Assembly: GCA_000431775.1 (NCBI GenBank)
Contig: FR888227.1
Coordinates: forward strand, 26,198-56,115
Reading direction: 5' to 3'
Length of the DNA: 29,918 nucleotides
DNA from: Clostridium sp. CAG:413
Lineage (GTDB): Bacteria; Bacillota; Clostridia; Oscillospirales; Acutalibacteraceae
In this document: in pieces, positions 7,355-17,164 of the stretch
How positions within the stretch are numbered: position 1 is the stretch's first letter
Layout: every line of letters starts with the position of its first letter
Made by a program: the position numbers and the translations under genes
The notes under the pieces: model-generated
The model's database searches: none
Seen by the model: the letters and a program-made list of their open reading frames with translations, nothing else
What the model was told of the DNA's origin: nothing

Positions 7355-8539
7355 ATGAAAGAATTCGAGCTGAAATACGGCTGCAACCCCAATCAGAAGC
7401 CCGCAAAAATATATATGGCAGACGGCTCCGAGCTGCCGATAAAAATACTTAACGGCAAGCCCGGCTATATCAATTTCCTTGACGCCTTCAACTCCTGGCA
7501 GCTTGTGAAGGAGCTGAAAGCCGCCCTCGGGCTGCCCGCAGTCACCTCGTTCAAACATGTCAGCCCCACGAGCGCCGCAGTGGGCATCCCGCTGAGCGAT
7601 AAGCTCAAAAAAGCCTGCTTCGTCGACGATATCGAGGGTCTGGACGACTCCCCGCTCGCCTGCGCCTACGCAAGGGCAAGGGGCACCGACCGTATGTGCT
7701 CGTTCGGCGACTGGGTCGCTCTCTCGGACGTGTGCGACGTCAAGACCGCCGAGCTTATCAAGCGCGAGGTCTCCGACGGCATCATCGCCCCCGGCTACGA
7801 GCCCGAGGCTCTTGAGATACTCAAATCAAAGCGCAAGGGCAGCTATAATATAGTCGAGATCGACCCCGATTATATCCCCGAGGAGATCGAGCGCAAGCAG
7901 GTCTACGGCATCACCTTCGAGCAAGGCAGGAATAACTTCAAAATAGATGAGGCTCTGCTCTCAAATGTCGTCACCGAGAATAAGAATATCCCCGAGAGCG
8001 CAAAGCGTGACCTTATAATCTCGCTCATCACTCTTAAATATACACAGTCAAACTCCGTCTGCTATGCCTACGACGGTCAGGCTATCGGCGTCGGCGCTGG
8101 TCAACAGTCAAGAGTTCACTGCACCCGCCTCGCAGGCTCAAAGGCGGATACATGGTTTCTGCGCCAGTGCGATAAGGTGCTCTCACTCCCGTTTAGGGAC
8201 GATATCAAGCGCCCCGACCGCGATAACATCATAGACGGCTACATCAACCGCAACGAGGAGGATGTCTGCGCCGACGGAGTCTGGCAGAAATACTTCACCG
8301 AGAGACCCGCTCCCCTCACCGACGAGGATATCCGCGAATATCTCTCAGGCATATCGGGCGTGTCGCTCGGCTCCGACGCATTCTTCCCGTTCAGCGACAA
8401 TATCGAGCGCGCCCGCAAGAGCGGCGTCACCTACATTGCCGAGCCTGGCGGGTCGATCCGCGACGATCTCGTTATCGACTGCTGCAACAAATACGGCATG
8501 GCAATGGCATTCACCGGCATGAGACTTTTCCATCACTGA
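7355..8539 (+). CDS. purH: Stand-alone AICAR transformylase (PurH C-terminal half)
   Basis: This 394-residue protein transfers the formyl group of 10-formyl-THF to AICAR, giving FAICAR. It covers only the AICARFT part; the methylglyoxal-synthase-like IMP cyclohydrolase domain of ordinary PurH (about 200 N-terminal residues) is missing. The catalytic Lys-His pair is in SFKHVSPTSAA (Lys67-His68), and GAGQQSRVHCTRLAGSKAD and PGGSIRDD are typical family blocks. A GAGGAGG ribosome site precedes the ATG, 11 bases after purO. Its substrate ZMP, and the ZTP formed from it, is the riboswitch ligand, so this is the step whose failure is sensed. The gene is sometimes named purP-like or purV in other systems; purH is used here for the domain. 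Confidence 0.92.
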   Translation: MKEFELKYGCNPNQKPAKIYMADGSELPIKILNGKPGYINFLDAFNSWQLVKELKAALGLPAVTSFKHVSPTSAAVGIPLSDKLKKACFVDDIEGLDDSPLACAYARARGTDRMCSFGDWVALSDVCDVKTAELIKREVSDGIIAPGYEPEALEILKSKRKGSYNIVEIDPDYIPEEIERKQVYGITFEQGRNNFKIDEALLSNVVTENKNIPESAKRDLIISLITLKYTQSNSVCYAYDGQAIGVGAGQQSRVHCTRLAGSKADTWFLRQCDKVLSLPFRDDIKRPDRDNIIDGYINRNEEDVCADGVWQKYFTERPAPLTDEDIREYLSGISGVSLGSDAFFPFSDNIERARKSGVTYIAEPGGSIRDDLVIDCCNKYGMAMAFTGMRLFHH

Positions 8540-8554
8540 TAGGGAGTTTTGCAA

Positions 8555-9826
8555 ATGAAAGTAATGGTAATCGGCGGCGGAGGCCGCGAGCACGCCATAA
8601 TCAAAAAGCTGCGTGAGAGCAGCGAAATAACCGAGCTTTACGCCCTGCCGGGCAACGGCGGCATTGCGAGCGACGCGGTCTGCGTCGATATCGGCGCAAA
8701 GGATATAGCCGCTCAGGTGAAATTCGCCGTTGAGAATAAAATAGACTACGCCGTTGTCGCCCCCGACGACCCCCTCTGCCTCGGCGCGGTAGATGAGCTG
8801 ACCGCAGCGGGCATCCCCTGCTTCGGCCCCGACAAAAGGGCGGCGATAATCGAGGGCAGCAAAGTATTCTCAAAGAATCTGATGAAGAAATACGGCATTC
8901 CCACCGCCGCATACGAGGTATTTGACGATGAGTCGGCGGCGCTTGCCTATCTTGAGACTGCGCCCGTTCCGACGGTCATCAAGGCGGACGGACTTGCGCT
9001 CGGCAAGGGCGTTATAATAGCCGAGACCCGCGAAGATGCGAAAGCCGCCGTGCGCTCGATGATGAGCGACAGAGTTTTCGGTGAGAGCGGCGCAAGAGTC
9101 GTGATAGAAGAATTTTTGAGCGGCCCTGAGGTATCGGTGCTGTCGTTTACCGACGGAGAAACGCTGATACCGATGGTATCCTCAATGGATCACAAGCGTG
9201 CGCTTGACGGCGACAAGGGGCTGAATACGGGCGGTATGGGCACGGTTGCCCCGAATCCGTATTATACAGCCGACATCGCCGAGAGATGCATGAAAGAGAT
9301 ATTTATCCCGACAATAAAGGCGATGAAAGCCGAGGGACGCACCTTCAAGGGCTGCCTTTATTTCGGGCTTATGCTGACCGAGAGCGGCCCCAAGGTCATT
9401 GAATACAACTGCCGTTTCGGCGACCCGGAGACCCAAGTGGTGCTGCCGCTGCTCGAGAGCGACCTTTTCACCGTGATGCGAGCCGTGACCGACGGCACTC
9501 TCAGCAAGACCGAGGTAAAATTCAAAAACGCCTCTGCCGCCTGCGTTATTATGGCATCGAGCGGCTACCCGCAGAAATACGAGAGCGGGTTTGAGCTTGA
9601 AATTGACCCCGCCGTTAAAAGCAGCGTATACATTGCGGGCGCAAAGCTCAGTGGCGATAAGCTCCTGACCGCAGGCGGGCGGGTGCTCGGCGTTACGGCG
9701 GTCGAGCCGACGCTTGAGGGCACAATAGCCGCCGCATATGAAAAAGTTAAAAAGATCAGCTTCAAAAACGCATATTACCGCAAGGATATCGGAACGAGAG
9801 CGCTCAAAGCAAGGGAGGGCAAATAA
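8555..9826 (+). CDS. purD: PurD, GAR synthetase
   Basis: A 423-residue phosphoribosylamine-glycine ligase. The N-terminal VIGGGGREHAI is the usual PurD start, followed by an ATP-grasp core with KADGLALGKGV and the metal-binding EYNCRFGDPETQ. The start at 8555 fits AGGGAG eight bases upstream; an in-frame TTG at 8549 is poorer. In most bacteria purD precedes purN and purH or ends the operon; here it stands between purH and purL. The stop and the purL start are separated by one base. Confidence 0.96.
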   Translation: MKVMVIGGGGREHAIIKKLRESSEITELYALPGNGGIASDAVCVDIGAKDIAAQVKFAVENKIDYAVVAPDDPLCLGAVDELTAAGIPCFGPDKRAAIIEGSKVFSKNLMKKYGIPTAAYEVFDDESAALAYLETAPVPTVIKADGLALGKGVIIAETREDAKAAVRSMMSDRVFGESGARVVIEEFLSGPEVSVLSFTDGETLIPMVSSMDHKRALDGDKGLNTGGMGTVAPNPYYTADIAERCMKEIFIPTIKAMKAEGRTFKGCLYFGLMLTESGPKVIEYNCRFGDPETQVVLPLLESDLFTVMRAVTDGTLSKTEVKFKNASAACVIMASSGYPQKYESGFELEIDPAVKSSVYIAGAKLSGDKLLTAGGRVLGVTAVEPTLEGTIAAAYEKVKKISFKNAYYRKDIGTRALKAREGK

Positions 9827-9827
9827 C

Positions 9828-12800
9828 ATGGTCTATCGTATATTCACCGAGAAGAAAAAAGAGCTTGCCGCCGAGGCAAGAGCGCTGCTCTCGGATATCA
9901 ACTCGCTTTTGCAGATAAAGAGCGTGACCGACGTGCGTGTCATCAACCGCTACGACGCTCAGAATATCACCGAGGAGCTGTTCGATTACTCTGTCGGCAC
10001 GGTCTTCTCCGAGCCGCAGCTTGATATCACATATTACGAGCTTGAGGATGACTCCGCGGCCTGCTTCGCCGTCGAATATCTTCCCGGTCAGTTTGACCAG
10101 CGTGCGGATTCCGCGGCACAGTGCATCCAGCTCATCTCGCAGGGCGACCGCCCGCTCATACGCACGGCAAAGGTCTATATGCTCTACGGCAGCGTTGCCC
10201 CCGCCGAGCTTGAGGCGATAAAGAAATATGTCATCAACCCCGTTGAAGCCCGTGAAGCAAGCCTCGAGAAGCCCGATACATTGGAGATAAAGTATGATAT
10301 CCCCTCCGGCGTTGCGACCCTTGACGGCTTCACCGCGCTTGACAGCGACGGCCTTGCGGATTTTGTGAGCCGCTACGGCCTCGCCATGGATACAGACGAT
10401 ATCAAATTCTGCCAGGATTATTTCAAATCGGAGCGCCGTGACCCTACTATGACCGAAATCAGGATGATAGACACCTATTGGTCGGATCACTGCCGCCACA
10501 CCACGTTCCTCACCCATATCGACAGCGCGGTATTCGAGGATGAGCTGCTCCAAAGCGCCTATGACGAATACATGGCAGTCAGGCGTGAGCTCGGGCGCAC
10601 AAAGCCTGTATGCCTTATGGATATCGCCACCTTGGCGGTGAAATATCTCAAGGCGCACGGCAAACTCGACAAGCTCGACGAATCCGAGGAGATAAACGCC
10701 TGCACTGTTAAGATAAAGGTCAATGTTGACGGCAGCGACGAGGATTGGCTGCTGCTATTTAAGAACGAAACCCACAACCACCCGACCGAGATCGAGCCCT
10801 TCGGCGGCGCGGCCACCTGCATCGGCGGCGCTATCCGCGACCCCCTCTCGGGGCGCTCTTATGTCTACGGCGCAATGCGTATCACAGGCGCAGCGAACCC
10901 GCTCAAAAAGGTCTCCGAGACCCTGCCGGGCAAGCTGCCGCAGCGCAAGATAGTGACCACCGCTGCGGACGGCTATTCGTCCTACGGCAATCAGATAGGT
11001 CTCGCAACGGGCATTGTTGATGAAATATATCACGACGGCTACGCCGCAAAGCGCATGGAGATCGGCGCAGTCATAGCCGCCGCCCCCCCCCAGAATGTCC
11101 GCCGTGAGAGACCCGCCCCGGGCGATATCGTTATCCTCCTCGGCGGCAGCACGGGCAGAGACGGCTGCGGCGGAGCGACAGGCTCATCAAAATCACACAC
11201 TCTCAAATCACTTGAGACCTGCGGCGCAGAGGTGCAGAAGGGCAATGCCCCCGAGGAGCGCAAGCTCCAGAGGCTCTTTAGAAACGGTGAGGCCTGCCGC
11301 ATGATAAAGCGCTGCAACGACTTCGGCGCAGGCGGCGTTTCAGTCGCCATAGGCGAGCTTGCGGACGGGCTTGAGATAGACCTCAACGCAGTGCCCAAAA
11401 AATATGAAGGTCTTGACGGCACGGAGCTTGCAATAAGCGAATCTCAGGAGAGAATGGCGGTCGTTGTCGCCCCCGAGGATGTCGACAGATTTCTGACCCT
11501 TGCCGACAGCGAAAATTTACAGGCTGTGCCCGTAGCCGTCGTCAAAGCCGAACCGAGGCTCGTTATGAATTGGAACGGCAAGGCCATAGTTGATATCAGC
11601 CGTGAATTCTTAAACTCCAACGGTGCGGAGAAGCATATAACCGCCGCCCCCGAGAAGCCTCAGCCCTACGGCAGGCAGGTAAACGGCGGATTTGCGGAGA
11701 ATTATACTGCCCTCGCCGACGACCTCAATATCTGCTCAAAGCGCGGACTCGCGGAGCAGTTTGACTCCACCATAGGCGCGGGCACGGTGCTCATGCCCTT
11801 CGGCGGCAGGAATCAGCTCACGCCCATTCAGGCAATGGTGCAAAAGATCTCTGTCGAGAAGCGCCACACCGACGACTGCTCGCTGATGGCGTGGGGCTAC
11901 AACCCCTTTATCTCGGAGAAAAGCCCCTATCACGGCGCTTATCTCGCGGTTATCGAGTCGGTCTCAAAGCTCATTGCAACGGGCGCCGAATTCAGCGACG
12001 TTTACCTCACCTTCCAGGAGTATTTTGAGCGTCTCAGCAAGGATGAGAAACGCTGGGGCAAGCCCCTCGCCGCGCTTTTGGGCGCATTCAAGGCGCAGAC
12101 CGACCTCGGCATAGCTGCGATAGGCGGCAAGGACTCGATGAGCGGCACATTTGAAAAGCTCGACGTGCCCCCCACCCTCGTTTCATTCGCCGTCACGACC
12201 GATAAGGTCAAAAACGTCACCGCTAATGAATTCAAAAAGGCGGGCGACAAGGTAGTGCTCATCGCCCCCGAATACAATAAAAACGACCTGCCCGACATCG
12301 CGTCGCTGCTCGCCGTATACGGCAAGGTCACCTCGCTGCTCAGGAGCGGCAAGGCGCTTGCCTGCTACACCCCGACCTACGGCGGCATTGCCGAGGCAGT
12401 AATGAAGATGTGCTTCGGCAATTCGCTCGGCTTCAAATTCAGCGACGGCATATCGCTTGACACTATATTCGGCTACTGCTACGGCGGCTTCCTGCTCGAG
12501 GTCACTGAGGATATCGAGGGCGCTGTCAAGATAGGCGAAATAACAAGCGACGGCAAGATCTCTTACCGCGGCGAGGAAATAAGCCTCGGCAAGCTGCTCG
12601 GCGCTTATGAAGATAAGCTCGAGAGCGTTTTCCGCTGCAACATCAGCTCAACACAGCCCGACCCCGAGAATTTCGCATATACTGCTCAAAACCGTGCAGC
12701 ACCCGCTGTCAGGAGAGCAAAGCCGAGAGTGCTTATCCCCGTATTCCCCGGCACAAACTGCGAATACGACAGCGCCAAGGCAATGCGTGACGCCGGCGCG

Positions 12801-13517
12801 GAGCCTGAGATATTCGTTATCAACAACCGCAGCGCCGACAAGGTCGCCGAGAGCGTTGAACGCTTCGCCGAGAGCATGAAAAAGGCTCAGGTAGTCTTTA
12901 TCCCCGGCGGCTTCTCGGGCGGCGACGAGCCTGACGGCAGCGGCAAATTCATCACCGCATTCTTCCGCAACGCGGCCGTAAAAGCCGAGGTAGCCGACCT
13001 GCTCGATAACAGAGGCGGTCTGATGTGCGGCATATGCAACGGCTTCCAGGCGCTTATCAAGCTCGGCCTTGTGCCCTACGGCAGGATAATCGACACTGAC
13101 GAAAGCTGCCCGACCCTGACCTACAACACGATAGCCCGCCACCAGTCAAAGATAGTGCGTACCCGCATTGCCTCCAACAAATCCCCGTGGCTCGCCGAGA
13201 CCGAAGTGGGCGATATCTACAGCGTACCCATATCTCACGGCGAGGGGCGCTTTATCGCAAGCGACGAGCTGATACGGCAGCTTGCGGCGAACGGTCAGAT
13301 AGCCACTCAGTATGTTGACCTTGACGGCAACGCCTCGTCGGATATCCGCTTCAACCCGAACGGCTCCTTCTGCGCCATTGAGGGCATCACTTCGCCCGAC
13401 GGCAGAGTATTCGGCAAGATGGGTCACTCCGAAAGATACGCCTGCGGGCTTTACAAAAACGTCCCCGGCGACTATAATATAAAGATGTTTGAATCCGCCG
13501 TTAAATATTTTAAGTGA
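9828..13517 (+). CDS. purL: PurL, single-chain FGAM synthase with glutaminase domain
   Basis: A 1229-residue phosphoribosylformylglycinamidine synthase combining in one chain what Bacillus splits into PurS, PurL and PurQ. The N-terminal PurS-like part covers roughly 1-180. Two PurM-like halves carry [31 protein letters not shown] and [15 protein letters not shown]. The class I glutamine amidotransferase domain starts near 965, with nucleophile Cys1070 in GICNGFQ and His1137/Glu1139 in SHGEGRF. Size and motifs fit the second, clostridial clade of large PurL enzymes rather than the E. coli clade. The ATG at 9828 follows AGGGAGGGC; an in-frame ATG at 9738 lies inside purD and is rejected. A run of nine C at 11083-11091 is in frame. 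Confidence 0.95.
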   Translation: MVYRIFTEKKKELAAEARALLSDINSLLQIKSVTDVRVINRYDAQNITEELFDYSVGTVFSEPQLDITYYELEDDSAACFAVEYLPGQFDQRADSAAQCIQLISQGDRPLIRTAKVYMLYGSVAPAELEAIKKYVINPVEAREASLEKPDTLEIKYDIPSGVATLDGFTALDSDGLADFVSRYGLAMDTDDIKFCQDYFKSERRDPTMTEIRMIDTYWSDHCRHTTFLTHIDSAVFEDELLQSAYDEYMAVRRELGRTKPVCLMDIATLAVKYLKAHGKLDKLDESEEINACTVKIKVNVDGSDEDWLLLFKNETHNHPTEIEPFGGAATCIGGAIRDPLSGRSYVYGAMRITGAANPLKKVSETLPGKLPQRKIVTTAADGYSSYGNQIGLATGIVDEIYHDGYAAKRMEIGAVIAAAPPQNVRRERPAPGDIVILLGGSTGRDGCGGATGSSKSHTLKSLETCGAEVQKGNAPEERKLQRLFRNGEACRMIKRCNDFGAGGVSVAIGELADGLEIDLNAVPKKYEGLDGTELAISESQERMAVVVAPEDVDRFLTLADSENLQAVPVAVVKAEPRLVMNWNGKAIVDISREFLNSNGAEKHITAAPEKPQPYGRQVNGGFAENYTALADDLNICSKRGLAEQFDSTIGAGTVLMPFGGRNQLTPIQAMVQKISVEKRHTDDCSLMAWGYNPFISEKSPYHGAYLAVIESVSKLIATGAEFSDVYLTFQEYFERLSKDEKRWGKPLAALLGAFKAQTDLGIAAIGGKDSMSGTFEKLDVPPTLVSFAVTTDKVKNVTANEFKKAGDKVVLIAPEYNKNDLPDIASLLAVYGKVTSLLRSGKALACYTPTYGGIAEAVMKMCFGNSLGFKFSDGISLDTIFGYCYGGFLLEVTEDIEGAVKIGEITSDGKISYRGEEISLGKLLGAYEDKLESVFRCNISSTQPDPENFAYTAQNRAAPAVRRAKPRVLIPVFPGTNCEYDSAKAMRDAGAEPEIFVINNRSADKVAESVERFAESMKKAQVVFIPGGFSGGDEPDGSGKFITAFFRNAAVKAEVADLLDNRGGLMCGICNGFQALIKLGLVPYGRIIDTDESCPTLTYNTIARHQSKIVRTRIASNKSPWLAETEVGDIYSVPISHGEGRFIASDELIRQLAANGQIATQYVDLDGNASSDIRFNPNGSFCAIEGITSPDGRVFGKMGHSERYACGLYKNVPGDYNIKMFESAVKYFK

Positions 13518-13528
13518 GAGGTGCTTCA

Positions 13529-15205
13529 ATGGAATACTTAACCGATATCGAGATAGCTCAGCGCTGCGAAATGCAGCCGATAACCGAGATAGCCGCAAGA
13601 GCGGGCATCGACGACAAATACGTCGAGCAATACGGCAAATACAAGGCGAAGATAGACCTCTCTCTGATGAAAGAGAACAAGAACCCTGACGGCAAGCTGA
13701 TACTCGTCACCGCCATAACCCCCACCCCCGCCGGCGAGGGCAAGACCACCACGACCATCGGCCTCGCCGACGGTATGCGCCGTATAGGCAAAAATGTGAT
13801 GGTCGCCCTGCGTGAGCCTTCGCTCGGCCCGGTATTCGGCATCAAGGGCGGCGCTGCGGGCGGCGGCTACGCCCAGGTAGTGCCCATGGAGGATATCAAC
13901 CTCCACTTCACAGGCGACTTCCACGCCATAGGCGCCGCAAACAACCTGCTCGCCGCAATGCTCGACAATCACATCAAGCAGGGCAACGAGCTGAATATCG
14001 ACGTGCGCCGCATCACGTGGAAGCGCTGCGTTGACATGAACGACCGCCAGCTCCGCTTCATCACGGACGGTCTCGGCGGCGTTGCGAACGGCGTGCCCCG
14101 TGAGGACGGCTTTGACATCACCGTCGCAAGCGAGATAATGGCGGTGCTCTGCCTCTCTGAATCCATAACCGACCTCAAGGAGCGGCTCGCCCGCATAATT
14201 GTCGGCTACACCTTTGACGACAAACCCGTTACCTGCGCCGATCTCAAGGCTCAGGGCGCAATGGCGGCTCTGCTCAAGGACGCCCTCAAGCCGAACCTGG
14301 TGCAGACCCTCGAGGGCACACCTGCCCTTGTCCACGGCGGCCCGTTTGCGAATATCGCTCACGGCTGCAACTCCGTCACGGCGACCAAGCTTGCAATGAA
14401 GCTCGGCGACTACGCCGTCACCGAGGCGGGCTTCGGCGCTGACCTCGGCGCCGAGAAATTCCTCGACATCAAGTGCAGGGCGGCGGGGCTCACCCCGTCG
14501 GCGGTGGTGCTCGTGGCAACGGTCAGGGCGCTCAAGATGCACGGCGGCCTCGCCAAGACAGAGCTCGGCAAAGAGGATCTTACGGCTCTGGGCAACGGCT
14601 TGCCGAACCTGCTGCGCCATGTCTCCAACATCAAAAATGTCTACGGTCTGCCCTGCGTCGTGGCGGTCAACCGTTTCCCAACCGATACCGACGCCGAGAT
14701 CGAATTCATCACCGATAAATGCCGTGAACTCGGCGTGAATACAGTGCTCTCCACCGTGTGGGCGGAGGGCGGCAAAGGCGGCGAAGCGCTCGCCCGCGAA
14801 GTAGTCAGGCTTTGCGAGGAGGAGAAGGGCGACTTCCGCTTCAGCTACCCGCTCGACTGCACAATTGAAGAGAAGATCGACGCGGTTGTCAGGAAGGTCT
14901 ACGGCGGCAGCGGCATCAATATCCTGCCCGCCGCACGCAAGCAGATAGATAAACTCGCCTCGCTCGGCTTCGGCGGCCTGCCCGTCTGCATAGCCAAGAC
15001 GCAGTACAGCTTCTCCGACGACCCGACCCTGCTCGGCGCACCCGAGGGCTTCACCGTGACGGTCAAAAATGTCAAGATTTCGGCAGGCGCAGGCTTCATC
15101 GTAGTGCTCACCGGCGATATAATGACCATGCCGGGTCTACCCCGCCGCCCCGCAGCCGAGAGGATAGACATCGACGAAAACGGCAAGATCACCGGACTTT
15201 TCTGA
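13529..15205 (+). CDS. fhs: Formate-tetrahydrofolate ligase
   Basis: A 558-residue enzyme, near the usual 556, that makes 10-formyl-THF from formate, THF and ATP. The ATP loop [13 protein letters not shown] lies near 63-75 and MREPSLGP-type sequence ([20 protein letters not shown]) follows. The start at 13529 is 11 bases after the purL stop with GAGAGGTG before it; the in-frame GTG at 13514 is unlikely. As last gene of the pur operon it supplies the cofactor used by PurN and by the AICAR transformylase encoded upstream, and the same shortage is read by the ZTP riboswitch. In acetogens the gene serves the Wood-Ljungdahl pathway, but no other gene of that pathway is nearby. Confidence 0.96.
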   Translation: MEYLTDIEIAQRCEMQPITEIAARAGIDDKYVEQYGKYKAKIDLSLMKENKNPDGKLILVTAITPTPAGEGKTTTTIGLADGMRRIGKNVMVALREPSLGPVFGIKGGAAGGGYAQVVPMEDINLHFTGDFHAIGAANNLLAAMLDNHIKQGNELNIDVRRITWKRCVDMNDRQLRFITDGLGGVANGVPREDGFDITVASEIMAVLCLSESITDLKERLARIIVGYTFDDKPVTCADLKAQGAMAALLKDALKPNLVQTLEGTPALVHGGPFANIAHGCNSVTATKLAMKLGDYAVTEAGFGADLGAEKFLDIKCRAAGLTPSAVVLVATVRALKMHGGLAKTELGKEDLTALGNGLPNLLRHVSNIKNVYGLPCVVAVNRFPTDTDAEIEFITDKCRELGVNTVLSTVWAEGGKGGEALAREVVRLCEEEKGDFRFSYPLDCTIEEKIDAVVRKVYGGSGINILPAARKQIDKLASLGFGGLPVCIAKTQYSFSDDPTLLGAPEGFTVTVKNVKISAGAGFIVVLTGDIMTMPGLPRRPAAERIDIDENGKITGLF

Positions 15206-15218
15206 TAAACAACCAAAT

Positions 15219-15258
15219 AAAAAATCAAGGCTTGATGCGTTTGCACCAAGCCTTTTTT
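15219..15258. terminator. Bidirectional intrinsic terminator between fhs and the phosphoesterase gene
   Basis: The 8-pair stem AAGGCTTG (15227-15234) with CAAGCCTT (15247-15254), extended by TGC/GCA around a GTTT loop, is followed by six T on the plus strand and preceded by six A at 15219-15224. It can therefore stop both the pur operon and the convergent minus-strand gene. Confidence 0.88.
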
Positions 15259-15269
15259 GCTGTGATATT

Positions 15270-16406
15270 TTATTTCTTCAAAAAGTGTATTACCGCCGCC
15301 GCTGCGCCGACCGCCGCCGCGCCGACAGCCGCTTTTTTGAGAGCAGGCATCACCGATTCAACGCTCGGCGGAGCATAAGAATAGATGAGATACTTCACTT
15401 TATTGTGTATATCCTTTGCGCTTTTGACATCCTTATACATCGTGGTGTAGGTCGTGAATTTGCCGAGATCGTGCTCATCAAGGTCGATTATCCTCACTCC
15501 ACGTTCGAGCCTCGGGCCGTAGACATTGAAGCCGCAGCCCTGGGTATAGCCCATGATGAAGTCTTTGTATTTGCCGACGAAGCTGTTGTTGTGGTCGTGC
15601 CCGCAGAACGCGGCGATGACGTCGCCTTTCTCGCGCAGAGCGTCAAATTCACCTGTATTCTCGCTCGGAGCGGCGGGCGTCTCATAGGCGAAGTCGCAGC
15701 TGCCTTTGATAAGGCGCTCTTCGTTTATCCAATAATACTTGCCGTAATGCTCCCTGAAACCTTGGGCGTGGGGCTTGCGGCTCTTCGGCACTTCGCTGAA
15801 AAGCTCCCACATCTCGCACATCGGGATATGCTGGAAAAGAATTGATTTTACATAATCGCCGTTTTTCGCTTTTAGCTCGTCACGCGTCTTTTGATACCAC
15901 TCTATCTGACCCTTTGTGACCGCGGCGCATCTGCCGTCCGCCGTCGTGGATAGCGAATCTATCAGGTAAATATTGAAAATATCACGCTCGCCCTTGCTGT
16001 CCTTGATGAGAATATTATGATTGGCAAGCCCCTCAAGGCCGCTGTCGCCCCTCTCGGCAAGGCAGCCGGGGAAGCTCTTATATATTTCAAACTGCTTTTC
16101 CTTTGAAATCCCGAAAGCCTGCGCGTCATGATTGCCGAAGCAGAAGGTGAACGGAATGCCTCGGTCAACAACGGGCTTCAGAAAATTTGAGAAGGCTTTC
16201 TTGAAGTTCTCCTCCCTGTCGCCGAGCAGGAGGGTCAAGCCGTAGCCCTTTATCTGATCGCCGGTAAAGACTACCAGAGCGGGCTTGTCTCTGTCAAGCG
16301 CCGCCGCTATGAATTCAACGGTGTCTCTTGAAGTTATCTGTGTATCCTGAATATCGGCTATCTGCATTATGCGGAATTTGCCGTCGGGGTTAAATCTAAG
16401 CTGCAT
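15270..16406 (-). CDS. Calcineurin-like metallophosphoesterase with C-terminal hydrophobic tail
   Basis: A 378-residue protein with the metallophosphoesterase motif order: MQIADIQ (Asp18, Gln20), VVFTGDQ (Asp50), CFGNHD (Asn92-His93), FQHIP near 205 and FCGHDHNN near 290. Gln replaces the usual His of the first DxH motif, as in ADP-ribose/CDP-alcohol diphosphatases of the Mn type, and the second Asp of GDxxD is absent. The last 28 residues (about 351-378) are rich in Ala, Gly and Val and end in Lys-Lys, perhaps a membrane anchor or amphipathic tail. No signal peptide is visible. The ATG at 16406 has AAGAGGT at good spacing; upstream in-frame codons run through the promoter. The substrate (nucleotide, phospholipid or phosphodiester) is unknown. 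Confidence 0.83.
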   Translation of the reverse strand: MQLRFNPDGKFRIMQIADIQDTQITSRDTVEFIAAALDRDKPALVVFTGDQIKGYGLTLLLGDREENFKKAFSNFLKPVVDRGIPFTFCFGNHDAQAFGISKEKQFEIYKSFPGCLAERGDSGLEGLANHNILIKDSKGERDIFNIYLIDSLSTTADGRCAAVTKGQIEWYQKTRDELKAKNGDYVKSILFQHIPMCEMWELFSEVPKSRKPHAQGFREHYGKYYWINEERLIKGSCDFAYETPAAPSENTGEFDALREKGDVIAAFCGHDHNNSFVGKYKDFIMGYTQGCGFNVYGPRLERGVRIIDLDEHDLGKFTTYTTMYKDVKSAKDIHNKVKYLIYSYAPPSVESVMPALKKAAVGAAAVGAAAAVIHFLKK

Positions 16407-16428
16407 AAACACACCTCTTTCCATAGAT

Positions 16429-16456
16429 ATTTTATCACAATTTTTGTGTTTTGCAA
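16429..16456 (-). promoter_or_regulatory. Sigma-A promoter of the metallophosphoesterase gene
   Basis: On the minus strand, -35 TTGCAA (16456-16451), a 16-base spacer and -10 TAAAAT (16434-16429) with an extended TG before it. The predicted transcript starts near 16422, giving a very short leader before the ATG at 16406. The gene is therefore its own unit, separated from the upstream operon by a terminator. Confidence 0.7.
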
Positions 16457-16475
16457 CAGATATTGAATCGGGCGG

Positions 16476-16513
16476 CAAAAAACCTCCGCGGAATGTGCTT
16501 CCTCGGAGGTTTT
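16476..16513 (-). terminator. Intrinsic terminator of the glycan/peptidase directon
   Basis: AAACCTCCG (16480-16488) pairs with CGGAGGTTT (16504-16512), with an inner GGAA/TTCC extension around TGTGC. Read on the minus strand the hairpin is followed by six T. It lies 16 bases after the acetyltransferase stop. Confidence 0.87.
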
Positions 16514-16528
16514 GCAATGATTATTGAA

Positions 16529-17155
16529 TTATTCCCATGCTTTTTTGAGCACTTCGGGATCCATGCGTTTATCGCGGAAGTAGAATTCGCGGTCATGCTC
16601 GCCGATCTCGCGCATCACTCGGCAAGGGTTGCCGACGGCGACGACGTTGGCGGGGATATCCTTTGTCACTACGCTGCCTGCGCCGATGACGGTATTATCC
16701 CCTATCGTGACTCCGGGCAGCACCACCGTGCCCGCGCCGAGCCAGCAATTTTTACCGATATGCACGGGGGCGTTATACTGGAACGCCTTCTCGCGCAGCT
16801 CGGGCATTATGGGATGCCCCGCCGTAGCGACGGTTACATTCGGGCCGAACATCGTATGATCGCCGACATATATATGCGTGTCGTCGACGAGGGTGAGGTT
16901 GAAATTCGCATATACCGCATTGCCGAAATGGACGTGGTGACCGCCCCAATTCGAGTGGAACGGCGGCTCGATATAGCAATTCTCCCCTATCTCGGCAAAC
17001 ATCTCCTTGAGCATGGCTTCACGCTTGTCAAGCTCGGTCGGGCGGGTCATATTGAAGTCATAGAGGCGGTCAAGGTAGCCAAGCTGCTCACTCATCACAT
17101 CGCCGTCATTAGGGTCATAGACTTCGCCGGTGTGCAGTTTATTTCTCTCTGCCAT
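16529..17155 (-). CDS. Maltose/galactoside-type O-acetyltransferase (LacA/Maa/NodL family)
   Basis: A 208-residue acetyl-CoA-dependent sugar O-acetyltransferase. The N-terminal maltose-acetyltransferase helix pair is followed by a left-handed beta-helix made of hexapeptide repeats (for example VHIGKNCWLGAGTVVLPG and VTIGDNTVIGAGSVV). The catalytic His is in TAGHP near residue 113. Length and layout match LacA and Maa (about 185-205). It begins nine bases after the M28 peptidase gene and ends just before a strong terminator, so it is the last gene of the directon. Acetylation of sugars taken from the glycan enzymes upstream is a plausible job, but the acceptor is not known. Confidence 0.9.
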   Translation of the reverse strand: MAERNKLHTGEVYDPNDGDVMSEQLGYLDRLYDFNMTRPTELDKREAMLKEMFAEIGENCYIEPPFHSNWGGHHVHFGNAVYANFNLTLVDDTHIYVGDHTMFGPNVTVATAGHPIMPELREKAFQYNAPVHIGKNCWLGAGTVVLPGVTIGDNTVIGAGSVVTKDIPANVVAVGNPCRVMREIGEHDREFYFRDKRMDPEVLKKAWE

Positions 17156-17164
17156 TGATTATCC

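Noticed and set aside
9738..9827. N-terminal extension of purL from an ATG at 9738
   Set aside because: It lies inside the purD coding region and adds 30 residues unlike PurL; the ATG at 9828 has a good ribosome site.
13538..14620. Long minus-strand open frame of 360 residues opposite fhs
   Set aside because: It is a shadow of fhs caused by GC-rich third positions; it has no ribosome site and its composition is unlike a real protein, while fhs is certain.
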